A stretch of 57,413 nt of DNA. Source: Mycobacterium sp. 852014-52450_SCH5900713. Lineage in GTDB: Bacteria > Actinomycetota > Actinomycetes > Mycobacteriales > Mycobacteriaceae. Both the position numbers and the translations under genes were made by a program. Under the pieces are notes generated by a model. That model was given only the letters and a program-made list of their open reading frames with translations, was not told the origin of the DNA and searched no databases. Location of the stretch: positions 1 to 57,413 of the forward strand of contig NZ_LZIL01000057.1 in assembly GCF_001667075.1 (NCBI RefSeq). The letters are read 5' to 3'. Of this stretch, positions 1 through 9,214 are shown piece by piece. Position 1 is the first letter of the stretch, and the number at the start of each line of letters is the position of its first letter.

Positions 1-1
1 G

Positions 2-1129
2 CCGCCCGCCCCCAAACCGGAACCCAAGCCCGAGCCGGCACCCGAACCACCCAAGGCCGAGGCGAAGCCCGAACCGCAGCCGGTTTCGCAGCCCGAGCCG
101 GCGCCGAAAGCCCAACCGGCGCAGGCGCAACCGGCGGTCCAGCCCAGTGGCTCGAGTCCGAACGGCGCGCCGTACGTGACCCCGCTGGTGCGCAAACTGG
201 CCACCGAGCACAACATCGACCTCGGCGAGATCACCGGCACCGGCGTCGGCGGCCGCATCCGCAAGCAAGACGTGCTCGCCGCGGCGGAAAAGAAACAACA
301 GGCCCAGAAGGCGCCCGCGCCGGCGCAGGCACCCGCCACCGCGCCGGCCGCGGACGGCAAGGCGGCTCCGGCGGCTGCCCCCTCCCCTGCGCCGGCGCTG
401 GCGCACCTGCGTGGCACCACGCAGAAGGCCAGCCGGATCCGACAGCTCACGGCGAACAAAACTCGGGAATCGCTGCAGGCCACGGCGCAGCTCACCCAGA
501 CCCACGAGGTCGACATGACCAGGATCGTTGGGTTGCGGGCCAGGGCGAAATCCGCGTTCGCCGAACGCGAAGGGGTGAACCTGACGTTCCTGCCGTTCAT
601 CGCCAGGGCGGTGATCGACGCGTTGAAGGTCCACCCGAACATCAACGCGAGCTACAACGAGCAGACCAAGGAGATCACCTACTACGACGCCGAGCATCTC
701 GGCTTCGCCGTCGACACCGAACAGGGCCTGCTCTCCCCCGTCATCCACAACGCCGGCGACCTCTCGCTGGCCGGACTGGCCCGGGCCATCGCCGACATCG
801 CGGCGCGCGCCCGCTCGGGTGACCTCAAACCCGACGAACTGTCCGGCGGGACCTTCACCATCACCAACATCGGCAGTCAGGGCGCGTTGTTCGACACCCC
901 CATCCTGGTTCCGCCGCAGGCCGCCATGCTGGGCACCGGGGCCATCGTGAAGCGGCCCCGGGTGATCGTCGACGAATTCGGCAACGAGTCCATCGGCGTC
1001 CGCTCCATCTGCTATCTCCCGCTCACCTATGACCATCGGCTCATCGACGGCGCCGATGCCGGACGCTTCCTCACCACGATCAAGAACCGGCTCGAAGAGG
1101 GAGCGTTCGAGGCCGACTTGGGTCTTTAG
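2..1129 (+). CDS. dlaT: Dihydrolipoamide acyltransferase (E2), 5'-truncated by window edge
   Basis: This is the C-terminal part of the E2 component of 2-oxoacid dehydrogenase complexes. In mycobacteria it is DlaT, which serves pyruvate dehydrogenase with AceE and Lpd and also the peroxynitrite reductase system with AhpC and AhpD. The frame is open from base 2. It begins with a Pro/Ala/Glu-rich linker (to about base 165), then a peripheral subunit-binding domain (about 174-290), a second Ala/Pro linker, and the acyltransferase domain from about 430. The catalytic HRxxDG motif is present (His at 1034-1036, Asp at 1046-1048). The lipoyl domains lie outside the window. lipB and lipA, which make its lipoyl cofactor, follow downstream. 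Identification is secure. Confidence 0.95.
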   Translation, partial: PPAPKPEPKPEPAPEPPKAEAKPEPQPVSQPEPAPKAQPAQAQPAVQPSGSSPNGAPYVTPLVRKLATEHNIDLGEITGTGVGGRIRKQDVLAAAEKKQQAQKAPAPAQAPATAPAADGKAAPAAAPSPAPALAHLRGTTQKASRIRQLTANKTRESLQATAQLTQTHEVDMTRIVGLRARAKSAFAEREGVNLTFLPFIARAVIDALKVHPNINASYNEQTKEITYYDAEHLGFAVDTEQGLLSPVIHNAGDLSLAGLARAIADIAARARSGDLKPDELSGGTFTITNIGSQGALFDTPILVPPQAAMLGTGAIVKRPRVIVDEFGNESIGVRSICYLPLTYDHRLIDGADAGRFLTTIKNRLEEGAFEADLGL

Positions 1130-1143
1130 GGGGCGGGCGAAGG

Positions 1144-2055
1144 GTGGTCAAGCTCGTCATCGCGATAGCGGGTTCGTCCGGACTGATCGGATCCGCTCTC
1201 ACCGCGGCGCTGCGTGCGGCCGACCACCGGGTGTTGCGCATCGTGAGGCGGGCGCCGTCGAATTCCGATGAATTGCACTGGAATCCCGAGAGCGGCGAGA
1301 TCGACGTCGACGCGATCAGCGACGTCGATGCCGTCGTCAACCTATGCGGTGTCAACGTCGGCCAGCGTCGCTGGTCGGGCGCCTTCAAGCAGGGCCTGCG
1401 GGACAGCCGCATCGCTCCCACCGAAGTCTTGGCGCATGCCGTCGCCGAGGCCGGGGTGGGAACGCTGGTCAACGCCAGCGCCGTGGGCTACTACGGGAAC
1501 ACCAAGGACCGCGTGGTCGACGAAAACGACCGGGCGGGAAAGGGTTTCCTGGCCCAGCTATGCGAAGACTGGGAGGCCGCCACGCTGCCGGCGCAATACG
1601 GTGGCGCAAGGGTGGTGCTCGCCCGCACCGGGCTGGTGTTCTCGCCCGCGGGCGGCGCGTTGGGGCGGTTGCGGCCGTTGTTCCGGACCGGCCTCGGGGC
1701 CCGGTTGGGCAGCGGCCGTCAATACATGTCCTGGATCACCCTGGAGGACGAGGTGCGGGCGCTGCTGTTCGCGATCTCCAACACCGCGCTGTCCGGCCCG
1801 GTCAACATGACCGGGCCCGCGCCGGTGACCAATGCCGAGTTCACCACCGCGTTCGGTCGGGCGGTCAACCGGCCGACGCCGCTGATGATGCCCGGTTTCG
1901 CGGTGCGCGCCGCGCTCGGTGAGTTCGCCGACGAGGGCGTGCTGATCGGCCAGCGTGCCATTCCGTCCGCGCTGGAGCGGGCCGGTTTCCAGTTCCACCA
2001 CAACACGATTGGCGAGGCCCTCGGCTACGCCACCGCGCGGCGCGACCAGGACTAG
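1144..2055 (+). CDS. TIGR01777/SDR39U1-family NAD(P)-binding epimerase-like protein
   Basis: A 303-aa Rossmann-fold protein starting at GTG 14 bp after dlaT. The N-terminus has a nucleotide-binding glycine motif (GSSGLIG, about residues 10-16). A 'SAVGYYG' segment near residue 115 and a C-terminal DUF1731-like part are typical of the YfcH/SDR39U1 branch of extended SDRs. The substrate of this branch is unknown. Position corresponds to Rv2216 of M. tuberculosis, between dlaT and lipB. The short gap suggests co-transcription with dlaT. Confidence 0.85.
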   Translation: MVKLVIAIAGSSGLIGSALTAALRAADHRVLRIVRRAPSNSDELHWNPESGEIDVDAISDVDAVVNLCGVNVGQRRWSGAFKQGLRDSRIAPTEVLAHAVAEAGVGTLVNASAVGYYGNTKDRVVDENDRAGKGFLAQLCEDWEAATLPAQYGGARVVLARTGLVFSPAGGALGRLRPLFRTGLGARLGSGRQYMSWITLEDEVRALLFAISNTALSGPVNMTGPAPVTNAEFTTAFGRAVNRPTPLMMPGFAVRAALGEFADEGVLIGQRAIPSALERAGFQFHHNTIGEALGYATARRDQD

Positions 2056-2102
2056 CCACTACGCCGGCGAGTCTCACGCAGGCGTGGCCGACGCCGCCCA
2101 AC

Positions 2103-2118
2103 GTCACGCCAGCGTGAC
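2103..2118. promoter_or_regulatory. 16-bp palindrome upstream of lipB
   Basis: GTCACGC-CA-GCGTGAC is a perfect 7-bp inverted repeat with a 2-bp centre, 42 bp before the lipB GTG. A looser CACGC/GCGTG pair lies about 25 bp upstream (near 2075). The symmetry and position suit an operator for a dimeric regulator, but no regulator is identified. Confidence 0.35.
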
Positions 2119-2160
2119 ACCGCGTCGCGGGGTGGTTGTCCGGCGAGTACCGTCGCGAAC

Positions 2161-2859
2161 GTGATCGATTCCATCCGGTCCAGCCCGGCCGCGATCGACG
2201 TTCGCCAGCTCGGAACTGTCGACTACCGCACCGCCTGGCAGCTGCAGCGCGAGCTGGCCGACGCCAGGGTCGCCGGCGGCAGCGACACCCTATTGCTGCT
2301 GGAGCACCCACCCGTCTACACCGCGGGGCGGCGCACCGAGCCGCACGAACGGCCGGTCAACGGCACCCCCGTCGTCGACACCGACCGCGGCGGCAAGATC
2401 ACCTGGCACGGCCCGGGGCAACTGGTCGGGTATCCGATCATCGGCCTAGCTGAACCGCTCGACGTGGTGAATTACGTGCGGCGCCTCGAGGAGGCGTTGA
2501 TCAAGGTGTGCGGCGATCTGGGCTTGGAGACCGGTCGGGTGCATGGCCGCTCCGGGGTCTGGGTGCCCGGCGGCGCCGGCCGGCCCGACCGCAAGGTGGC
2601 AGCCATCGGCGTCCGGGTGTCGCGCGCGACCACCCTGCACGGGTTCGCGCTCAACTGCGACTGCGACCTCGGCGCGTTCGGCACGATCGTGCCCTGTGGC
2701 ATCAGCGACGCCGGCGTGACGTCGTTGGCCGAAGAGCTGGGACGTCCGGTGGTCGTCGACGACGTCCGCGCGGCCGTCGCCGCCGCCGTCTGCGCCGCCC
2801 TCGACGGCGCCCTACCGGTCCAAGAACACCCGGGTACGCGCGTAGCATCAGGCATGTGA
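2161..2859 (+). CDS. lipB: Octanoyl-[ACP]:protein N-octanoyltransferase LipB
   Basis: Transfers the octanoyl group from acyl carrier protein to the lipoyl-domain lysine, the first step of lipoate synthesis. It is 232 aa with a GTG start. The catalytic Lys145 (in RKVAAIG) and Cys179 (in PCGISDAG) correspond to Lys142 and Cys176 of the M. tuberculosis enzyme. The substrate-pocket segment LLLEHPPVYTAGRR is intact. It overlaps lipA (GTGA-type overlap), so the two are probably translationally coupled. Its E2 client is encoded just upstream. Confidence 0.97.
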   Translation: MIDSIRSSPAAIDVRQLGTVDYRTAWQLQRELADARVAGGSDTLLLLEHPPVYTAGRRTEPHERPVNGTPVVDTDRGGKITWHGPGQLVGYPIIGLAEPLDVVNYVRRLEEALIKVCGDLGLETGRVHGRSGVWVPGGAGRPDRKVAAIGVRVSRATTLHGFALNCDCDLGAFGTIVPCGISDAGVTSLAEELGRPVVVDDVRAAVAAAVCAALDGALPVQEHPGTRVASGM

Positions 2860-3779
2860 CTGTCGCACCCGAAGGCCGCAAATTGTTGCGCCTCGAGGTC
2901 CGCAACGCGCAAACCCCGATCGAACGCAAGCCGCCGTGGATCAAGGTTCGGGCACGGATGGGGCCCGAATACACTCAGTTGAAGGGCCTGGTCCGCCGCG
3001 AGGGGCTGCACACGGTCTGCGAAGAGGCCGGCTGCCCCAACATCTTCGAGTGCTGGGAGGACCGGGAAGCCACCTTCCTGATCGGTGGTGACCAGTGCAC
3101 CCGGCGCTGCGACTTCTGCCAGATCGATACCGGAAAGCCCGCCGCCCTGGACCGCGACGAGCCGAGGCGCGTCGCCGACAGCGTGCGCAGCATGGGACTG
3201 CGTTACGCCACCATCACCGGGGTGGCCCGCGACGACCTGCCCGACGGCGGGGCCTGGCTCTACGCCGAGACGGTGCGCGCCATCAAGGAACTCAACCCGT
3301 CGACCGGCGTCGAACTGTTGATCCCCGACTTCAACGGTGAGCCCGCCCGGCTGGCCGAGGTGTTCGAATCACGCCCAGAAGTGTTGGCGCACAACGTCGA
3401 AACCGTGCCCCGCATCTTCAAGCGGATCCGGCCCGCCTTCACCTACCAGCGCAGCCTCGACGTCATCACCGCGGCGCGCGGCGCCGGGCTGGTCACCAAG
3501 AGCAATCTCATCCTCGGGCTGGGCGAAACCGCCGACGAGGTGCGCACCGCCCTGGCCGACCTGCGGGGCGCCGGCTGCGACATCGTCACCATCACCCAGT
3601 ACCTGCGGCCGTCGACGCGGCACCATCCGGTCGAACGCTGGGTGCATCCCGACGAGTTCGTCGAGTTCGCCCAGCACGCCGAGGGGCTGGGCTTCGCCGG
3701 GGTGCTGGCCGGCCCGCTGGTGCGGTCGTCCTACCGGGCGGGCCGGCTCTACGAGCAAGCCGCGCGCACCCGCAGCTGA
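2856..3779 (+). CDS. lipA: Lipoyl synthase LipA (radical SAM)
   Basis: Inserts two sulfurs into the octanoyl chain bound to E2 or GcvH. The chosen GTG overlaps the lipB stop and gives 307 aa, the family length. The auxiliary [4Fe-4S] cluster cysteines are C55, C60 and C66 (CX4CX5C). The radical-SAM cluster cysteines are C81, C85 and C88 (CX3CX2C). The C-terminal RSSYRAG segment, which carries the Ser ligand of the auxiliary cluster, is present. Much longer readings of this frame start inside lipB and are rejected. Confidence 0.97.
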   Translation: MTVAPEGRKLLRLEVRNAQTPIERKPPWIKVRARMGPEYTQLKGLVRREGLHTVCEEAGCPNIFECWEDREATFLIGGDQCTRRCDFCQIDTGKPAALDRDEPRRVADSVRSMGLRYATITGVARDDLPDGGAWLYAETVRAIKELNPSTGVELLIPDFNGEPARLAEVFESRPEVLAHNVETVPRIFKRIRPAFTYQRSLDVITAARGAGLVTKSNLILGLGETADEVRTALADLRGAGCDIVTITQYLRPSTRHHPVERWVHPDEFVEFAQHAEGLGFAGVLAGPLVRSSYRAGRLYEQAARTRS

Positions 3780-3827
3780 ACATGTAGCGCCGCGCCAGTC
3801 AGCGGCGGCGGTACGTATTCTTTGACT

Positions 3828-4580
3828 ATGGCTAAACCCCGCACCGCCGCTGAGAACAAGGCCGCCCGCGCGCAGGCGCAAGCCGCGCGTAAGGCCGCCG
3901 CGAAGGAGCGGCGCGCCCAGCTGTGGCAGGCGTTCAACCTGCAGCGTCAGGAGGACAAGCGGCTGCTGCCCTACATGATCGGCGCCTTCGTGCTGATCGT
4001 GGCAATCTCCGTGGCGGTCGGCGTGTGGGCCGGCGGGCTGACGATGTTCACGCTGATCCCGTTCGGCGTGCTGCTGGGCGGGCTGGTCACCTTCATCATC
4101 TTCGGCCGCCGCGCCCAGAAGAGCGTCTACAGCAAGGCCGAGGGCCAAACCGGTGCGGCCGCATGGGCTTTGGACAATTTGCGCGGCAAGTGGCGGGTGA
4201 CGCCGGGGGTGGCCGCGACCGGCCACCTCGACGCGGTGCACCGGGTCATCGGCCGGCCCGGCGTCATCTTGGTCGGGGAAGGGTCGTCGGCCCGGGTCCG
4301 GCCGCTGCTGGCCCAGGAGAAGAAGCGCACCGCGCGGCTCATCGGCGACGTGCCGATCTACGACATCATCGTCGGCAACGGGGACGACGAGGTTCCGCTG
4401 TCCAAGCTGGAGCGCCACCTCAACCGCCTGCCGGCCAACATCACCGCCAAGCAGATGGACACACTGGAGTCGCGGTTGGCCGCGCTGGGGACGCGGGCCG
4501 GCGCCGCCGTCCTGCCGAAGGGGCCGCTCCCCAACGCCGGCAAGATGCGCGGCGTGCAGCGCACCGTGCGCCGCAAGTAG
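3828..4580 (+). CDS. DUF4191 membrane protein (Rv2219-like)
   Basis: A 250-aa protein. The ATG is chosen over a TTG two codons earlier. The first 30 residues are Ala/Lys/Arg-rich and predicted cytosolic. Two adjacent transmembrane segments follow (about residues 45-67 and 70-90), then a soluble C-terminal domain ending in basic residues. The function of this actinobacterial family is unknown. It lies 48 bp after lipA and is convergent with the RDD gene. Confidence 0.85.
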   Translation: MAKPRTAAENKAARAQAQAARKAAAKERRAQLWQAFNLQRQEDKRLLPYMIGAFVLIVAISVAVGVWAGGLTMFTLIPFGVLLGGLVTFIIFGRRAQKSVYSKAEGQTGAAAWALDNLRGKWRVTPGVAATGHLDAVHRVIGRPGVILVGEGSSARVRPLLAQEKKRTARLIGDVPIYDIIVGNGDDEVPLSKLERHLNRLPANITAKQMDTLESRLAALGTRAGAAVLPKGPLPNAGKMRGVQRTVRRK

Positions 4581-4590
4581 CCCTTAAGTC

Positions 4591-4622
4591 AGCGGCGATC
4601 GCAAGCGCGGCGGGTCGCCGCT
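4591..4622. terminator. Hairpin between convergent genes
   Basis: AGCGGCGA (4591-4598) pairs with TCGCCGCT (4615-4622) across a 16-nt loop, between the convergent stops of the DUF4191 and RDD genes. There is no T-tract, so it may act as a weak bidirectional terminator. Confidence 0.35.
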
Positions 4623-4627
4623 AATGG

Positions 4628-5050
4628 TCAGCGCCGCACGACCGCCGTTGCGGTCAGCCGATCCTGCAGCCCCCGGCCGTCCCAGTCGGTGAACAACGCC
4701 GGGACGACAGTTCCCACCAGCACGCCCCGTATCACCGCGCGGCCGATGCCGACCGCCGCCTGCCGGTCGACCGTCACCACCCGCAGGCCCAGCACCAACT
4801 GCCCGGGCGTGAAGCCGAACAGCCGCACCGAGACCACGCCGAGCACGAACCAGATGGCCAGCACCGCCGTCGCCAACGTGTGTTCGGAGAAAACACCGAA
4901 GCGCAGGGCCAGCGCGGCCAGGCCGTAGGAGATCAGCCAGTCGACCATCAACGCGCCCAGCCGACGGCCCATCGGGGCCAGGGACCCCGGTCCGGTTTCC
5001 GGCAGGCCCAGCTTCTCGCCGGGGTATGCGGATCGCGATTCCGACGTCAT
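4628..5050 (-). CDS. RDD-family membrane protein
   Basis: A 140-aa protein. ATG 5050 is preferred over an upstream in-frame ATG that adds an unlikely Arg-rich leader. The RDD signature is seen in GRRLGALMVDW (Arg and Asp of the first helix). Two or three hydrophobic helices follow, then the conserved FTPGQLVLGLRV segment. Corresponds to Rv2219A. The family includes possible Na+/H+ antiporters, but its role here is unknown. It is divergent from glnA1. Confidence 0.8.
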   Translation of the reverse strand: MTSESRSAYPGEKLGLPETGPGSLAPMGRRLGALMVDWLISYGLAALALRFGVFSEHTLATAVLAIWFVLGVVSVRLFGFTPGQLVLGLRVVTVDRQAAVGIGRAVIRGVLVGTVVPALFTDWDGRGLQDRLTATAVVRR

Positions 5051-5204
5051 CGGCCGAAACCCGGGTTCGGCTGCCTGACCTGCACGGCCCGGGCCCGTAA
5101 GCGAACGCTGCGCTCGGGGGCCGGAGCAGATACGATCTTGCGATCCATGGCCCCACAATAGAACCCGCCGCCGATGCCGCTCTTTTGTGGATGACATGGG
5201 TCGC

Positions 5205-5256
5205 GTAACGTGCGCGCAACACGGGGTTGACTGGCGGGCAACATCTGCTCCATAGC
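5205..5256 (+). promoter_or_regulatory. glnA1 promoter with candidate GlnR box
   Basis: A -35-like TTGACT (5227-5232) and a -10-like CATAGC (5251-5256) are separated by 18 bp, 38 bp before the glnA1 start. Just upstream, GTAAC-N6-GCAAC (5205-5220) fits the AC-N9-AC pattern known for actinobacterial GlnR. A strong AAAGGAG ribosome-binding site follows at 5281. The operator assignment is inferred from pattern alone. Confidence 0.5.
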
Positions 5257-5294
5257 GTCAGGCCGCGGATCTCACCAAGTAAAGGAGCATTTCT

Positions 5295-6731
<1,437 letters not shown>

Positions 6732-6758
6732 GTCGACGTCCGTCCGCAGTAGCTCCCA

Positions 6759-6813
6759 GAAGGGTCCACCCGCTCCGCGATCAGTTCAGCGAGCGGGTGG
6801 ACCCTTCGCTTTT
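6759..6813 (+). terminator. Strong intrinsic terminator of glnA1
   Basis: A perfect 17-bp stem: GAAGGGTCCACCCGCTC (6759-6775) and its complement (6791-6807), with a 15-nt loop, followed by GCTTTT. It begins 27 bp after the glnA1 stop. Confidence 0.85.
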
Positions 6814-6894
6814 GTGGCCCATACCGAGCATGTGGCGGAAAGTTCAGATTCGAAGTCTTGCGGCGGCAACGGATTCGGCGTTAGCTTCTGGACC

Positions 6895-7053
6895 ATGACT
6901 ATCAGCACCGCACAGGTAATGGTTGGGCACGGCCGAGGCCGCATCGGCGGAGGCGCCGGCGGCGGACGGTTCGGTGGCGGAGCCGGCGGCGGCTTCGTCG
7001 GTGGCGGTGCCGGCGGCGGCTTCGTCGGTGGCGGTGCCGGCGGCGGCCGCTAA
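6895..7053 (+). CDS. Possible 52-aa glycine-rich tandem-repeat peptide
   Basis: After a 12-residue leader (MTISTAQVMVGH) the frame encodes four 9-residue units of the form XX-GGGAGGG, where XX is RI, RF, FV, FV, ending in Arg. The last two units are identical 27-bp DNA repeats. No clear Shine-Dalgarno sequence is seen and it lies after a strong terminator, so it would need its own promoter. It could be a real small glycine-rich protein or a low-complexity expansion. Function unknown. Confidence 0.35.
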   Translation: MTISTAQVMVGHGRGRIGGGAGGGRFGGGAGGGFVGGGAGGGFVGGGAGGGR

Positions 7054-7057
7054 CCAA

Positions 7058-7591
7058 TCACACGATCGGGCTGGGCGGCTCGTCGGCGTCGGCCGTGCCG
7101 CCCAGGTCGAGTTGCATCCACGCGACGTCGTGCCAGCGGCCGTGTTTCCATTCCACGCGCCGATATAGGCCGGCGTCCTGGAACCCGAACGATCGGTGAA
7201 ATCCGTTGCTGGCCTCGTTCGGTTGGGTGATGCCGGCGAAGGCTCTCCGATAGCCGCGCTCCGTGAGCCGGCGGAGCAACCGCGTGTACAGCTGTCGGCC
7301 GCCGCCGGTGCGGTGATGGTCGAGGTCGACGTAGATGCCGGTCTCGACCGACCATTGGAAGCTGGGCAGGCGCAGTAGCGCGTGGCCGTAGGCGAATCCG
7401 ATGGCCCGAGCGTCGCGTTCCAGGATGAGCCACTCGTAGGCGTCTCGAATGCGGGCCGCCATCTCGCCGGCGCTCGGGACTTCGATCTCCCAGCTGACCG
7501 TCGTTTCCTCGACATACGGGCGATAGATCGCAAGGCATGCCGCGGCATCCTCTGCGGACGCCGGACGCAGCCGGCCCACTTTTCCTGGCAT
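7058..7591 (-). CDS. GNAT N-acetyltransferase (phosphinothricin acetyltransferase-like)
   Basis: A 177-aa GNAT-fold protein. ATG 7591 is chosen because GGAAGG lies 9 nt upstream; the ATG three codons earlier directly abuts that motif. The N-terminal LRPASAEDA and AIYRPYVEETTVSWE segments and the acetyl-CoA loop (HHRTGGGRQLY) resemble the PAT/MnaT group, which acetylates amino-acid-like amines. The natural substrate cannot be read from sequence. It is the last gene of the accessory group between glnA1 and glnE. Confidence 0.8.
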   Translation of the reverse strand: MPGKVGRLRPASAEDAAACLAIYRPYVEETTVSWEIEVPSAGEMAARIRDAYEWLILERDARAIGFAYGHALLRLPSFQWSVETGIYVDLDHHRTGGGRQLYTRLLRRLTERGYRRAFAGITQPNEASNGFHRSFGFQDAGLYRRVEWKHGRWHDVAWMQLDLGGTADADEPPSPIV

Positions 7592-7712
7592 GCCCGGCAT
7601 CCTTCCAGGCTTGCAAGGGCTTTCGCCGGCAAGCTCGCGAAACATAAACTATGGCGAAGGTCTGCGGCGTGTCTTCGCCGTAGGGTATCTGTCGCGGCCG
7701 CGAACCCGAGAA

Positions 7713-8573
7713 CTAGCCGTCGAGCGCCAGGTCCTTGCGAAAGCGCTGCATGCCGTCGATCTTGTCGGCCAACGACGCGTCCGGTCCCGCGTAGAACATC
7801 CACGGCATGGTGATGATGCCCGTGATGCCGGCGGCGGCGGCGCGTTGGTAGTCGGCGGTGGTGAAGGCGTCGGTCAGCGGTGTCAGGATGGTGAAATCGT
7901 CCATCGACAAACCGTTTTCGGCACGCAACTCCCGCAGCCGGCCCACCGCCTCGATGGCGCGTTCGGTCTTGATCAGATCGCCGATCCAGCCATCGTTGCG
8001 CGCGGCACGGCGCAGCGCGATGTCGCTGAGCCCGCCGACGTACACCGGTATCGGCGGCGGCGTCGGCTCCATTTCCAGCCGCGGGTTGCGATAGAACGCG
8101 CCCTCGAACTCCGTCCAGCCCGGCCGCCACAGCGCGCGCATCAGGTCGATGATCTCGTCGGTCCGTTTCCCGCGGGCTTCGAACCGCTCGCCCATCAATG
8201 CGAATTCCTCGCGGCACCAGCCGACGCCGATGCCGAGCTCGACCCGGCCCGACGCCAAAAGCGCCGCGGTGCCAATCGCTTTGGCGGCCGAATAGGGGTT
8301 GCGCATCGCGGGGATGTAGACGGTGTTGACGAACCGCAGGCGCGTGGTGACCTGGGCCAGCGCGCCGATGAGGACCCACGGGTCGGGCCAGTCGGTGAAC
8401 GGCTGCCAACGCCGTTGCCCGTCCTTGGTGTACGGGTACGGGGTGTCCAGCGTTTCCAGGTTGACGACGTGATCGGGAATCCCGATGCCGTCGTAGCCGA
8501 GTTCGTCGGCCGCCTTGGCGAGTTCGATGATCTCCCGGGTGTTCAGGAAGGCACTGCTGACGTAGAACTTCAT
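7713..8573 (-). CDS. Luciferase-like (probably F420-dependent) oxidoreductase
   Basis: A 286-aa TIM-barrel flavin/F420 enzyme of the luciferase-like monooxygenase superfamily. Family features include ELGYDGIGIPDH near the N-terminus, the ASGRVELGIGVGW loop, and PVYVGGLSDIALRRAAR for the cofactor phosphate. Mycobacteria carry many F420-linked members with a TIGR03619-like layout. Its ATG overlaps the stop of the thioesterase gene upstream (ATGA), so the pair is probably one transcript. Substrate unknown. Confidence 0.85.
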   Translation of the reverse strand: MKFYVSSAFLNTREIIELAKAADELGYDGIGIPDHVVNLETLDTPYPYTKDGQRRWQPFTDWPDPWVLIGALAQVTTRLRFVNTVYIPAMRNPYSAAKAIGTAALLASGRVELGIGVGWCREEFALMGERFEARGKRTDEIIDLMRALWRPGWTEFEGAFYRNPRLEMEPTPPPIPVYVGGLSDIALRRAARNDGWIGDLIKTERAIEAVGRLRELRAENGLSMDDFTILTPLTDAFTTADYQRAAAAGITGIITMPWMFYAGPDASLADKIDGMQRFRKDLALDG

Positions 8574-9214
8574 TCGGCTTCCCGGGCCCACGCCGGCTCG
8601 ATGAAGACGCCCTCGGCCTCGACGGTGACCCCCGCGGCGTCCGAAATCGTGCCGCGGGCAAAGACTTTGCGGCCCTCCTTGCCGTCGACCCACGCCTCGC
8701 AGCGCAGCGGCCCGAGCGGGGTGCCGCGCAGGTACTTCACGGTGATCGTTCCGGTGAAGCGCGCCTTGGACAGCCCCTCGCTGGCCGCCTCGCCGAGCAT
8801 GTGGTCGAGCACCAGGGCGCTGACGCCACCGTGCACCAGTTTCGGTGGCCCCTCGTAGGCCGAACCGAGGACGAACTCGCTCCAGCAGCGCCCGCCGCCG
8901 TCGTGGTGGACGACGATCGGCGGCGCGATCGGGTTGCACACGCCGATCGCGGCGTTGCCCAGCGGCAGCGGGCGGCCGTCGACGCGGTAAGTCACCCCGA
9001 CCGGCCGGGTCCGTTGCCGCAACGACGCTGTGACGGCCTCGATCGCCGACCGCGCCTGGGCGACGACGTCGTCGTCCACCTCGGTCCGGATGGTGGCGTC
9101 GACTAGGTCGCGCACGGCGTCGGCCAACGGGGCGTAGAGCGCTGTCACTCGCTGCGCCTCCGCCGCGTCGAGCACCTCGAATATGGCGTCCAACGCGCCG
9201 GCCTCCTGACTCAA
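8570..9214 (-). CDS. PaaI/YiiD-type hotdog thioesterase
   Basis: About 214 aa. The C-terminal half is a hotdog domain with the PPKLVHGGVSALVLDHMLG core helix (HGG motif) and a KYLRGTPLG strand, typical of PaaI-like acyl-CoA thioesterases. The N-terminal 80 residues are helical. The start is uncertain: a TTG overlapping the glnE stop gives the full helical part, while a later GTG is possible. It is closely coupled to glnE upstream and the F420 enzyme downstream. Confidence 0.75.
   Translation of the reverse strand: MSQEAGALDAIFEVLDAAEAQRVTALYAPLADAVRDLVDATIRTEVDDDVVAQARSAIEAVTASLRQRTRPVGVTYRVDGRPLPLGNAAIGVCNPIAPPIVVHHDGGGRCWSEFVLGSAYEGPPKLVHGGVSALVLDHMLGEAASEGLSKARFTGTITVKYLRGTPLGPLRCEAWVDGKEGRKVFARGTISDAAGVTVEAEGVFIEPAWAREAE

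Noticed and set aside
6844..8661. Minus-strand 605-codon frame across the GNAT and F420-oxidoreductase genes
   Set aside because: It is out of frame with both recognisable proteins and its translation is Arg/Ser-rich.
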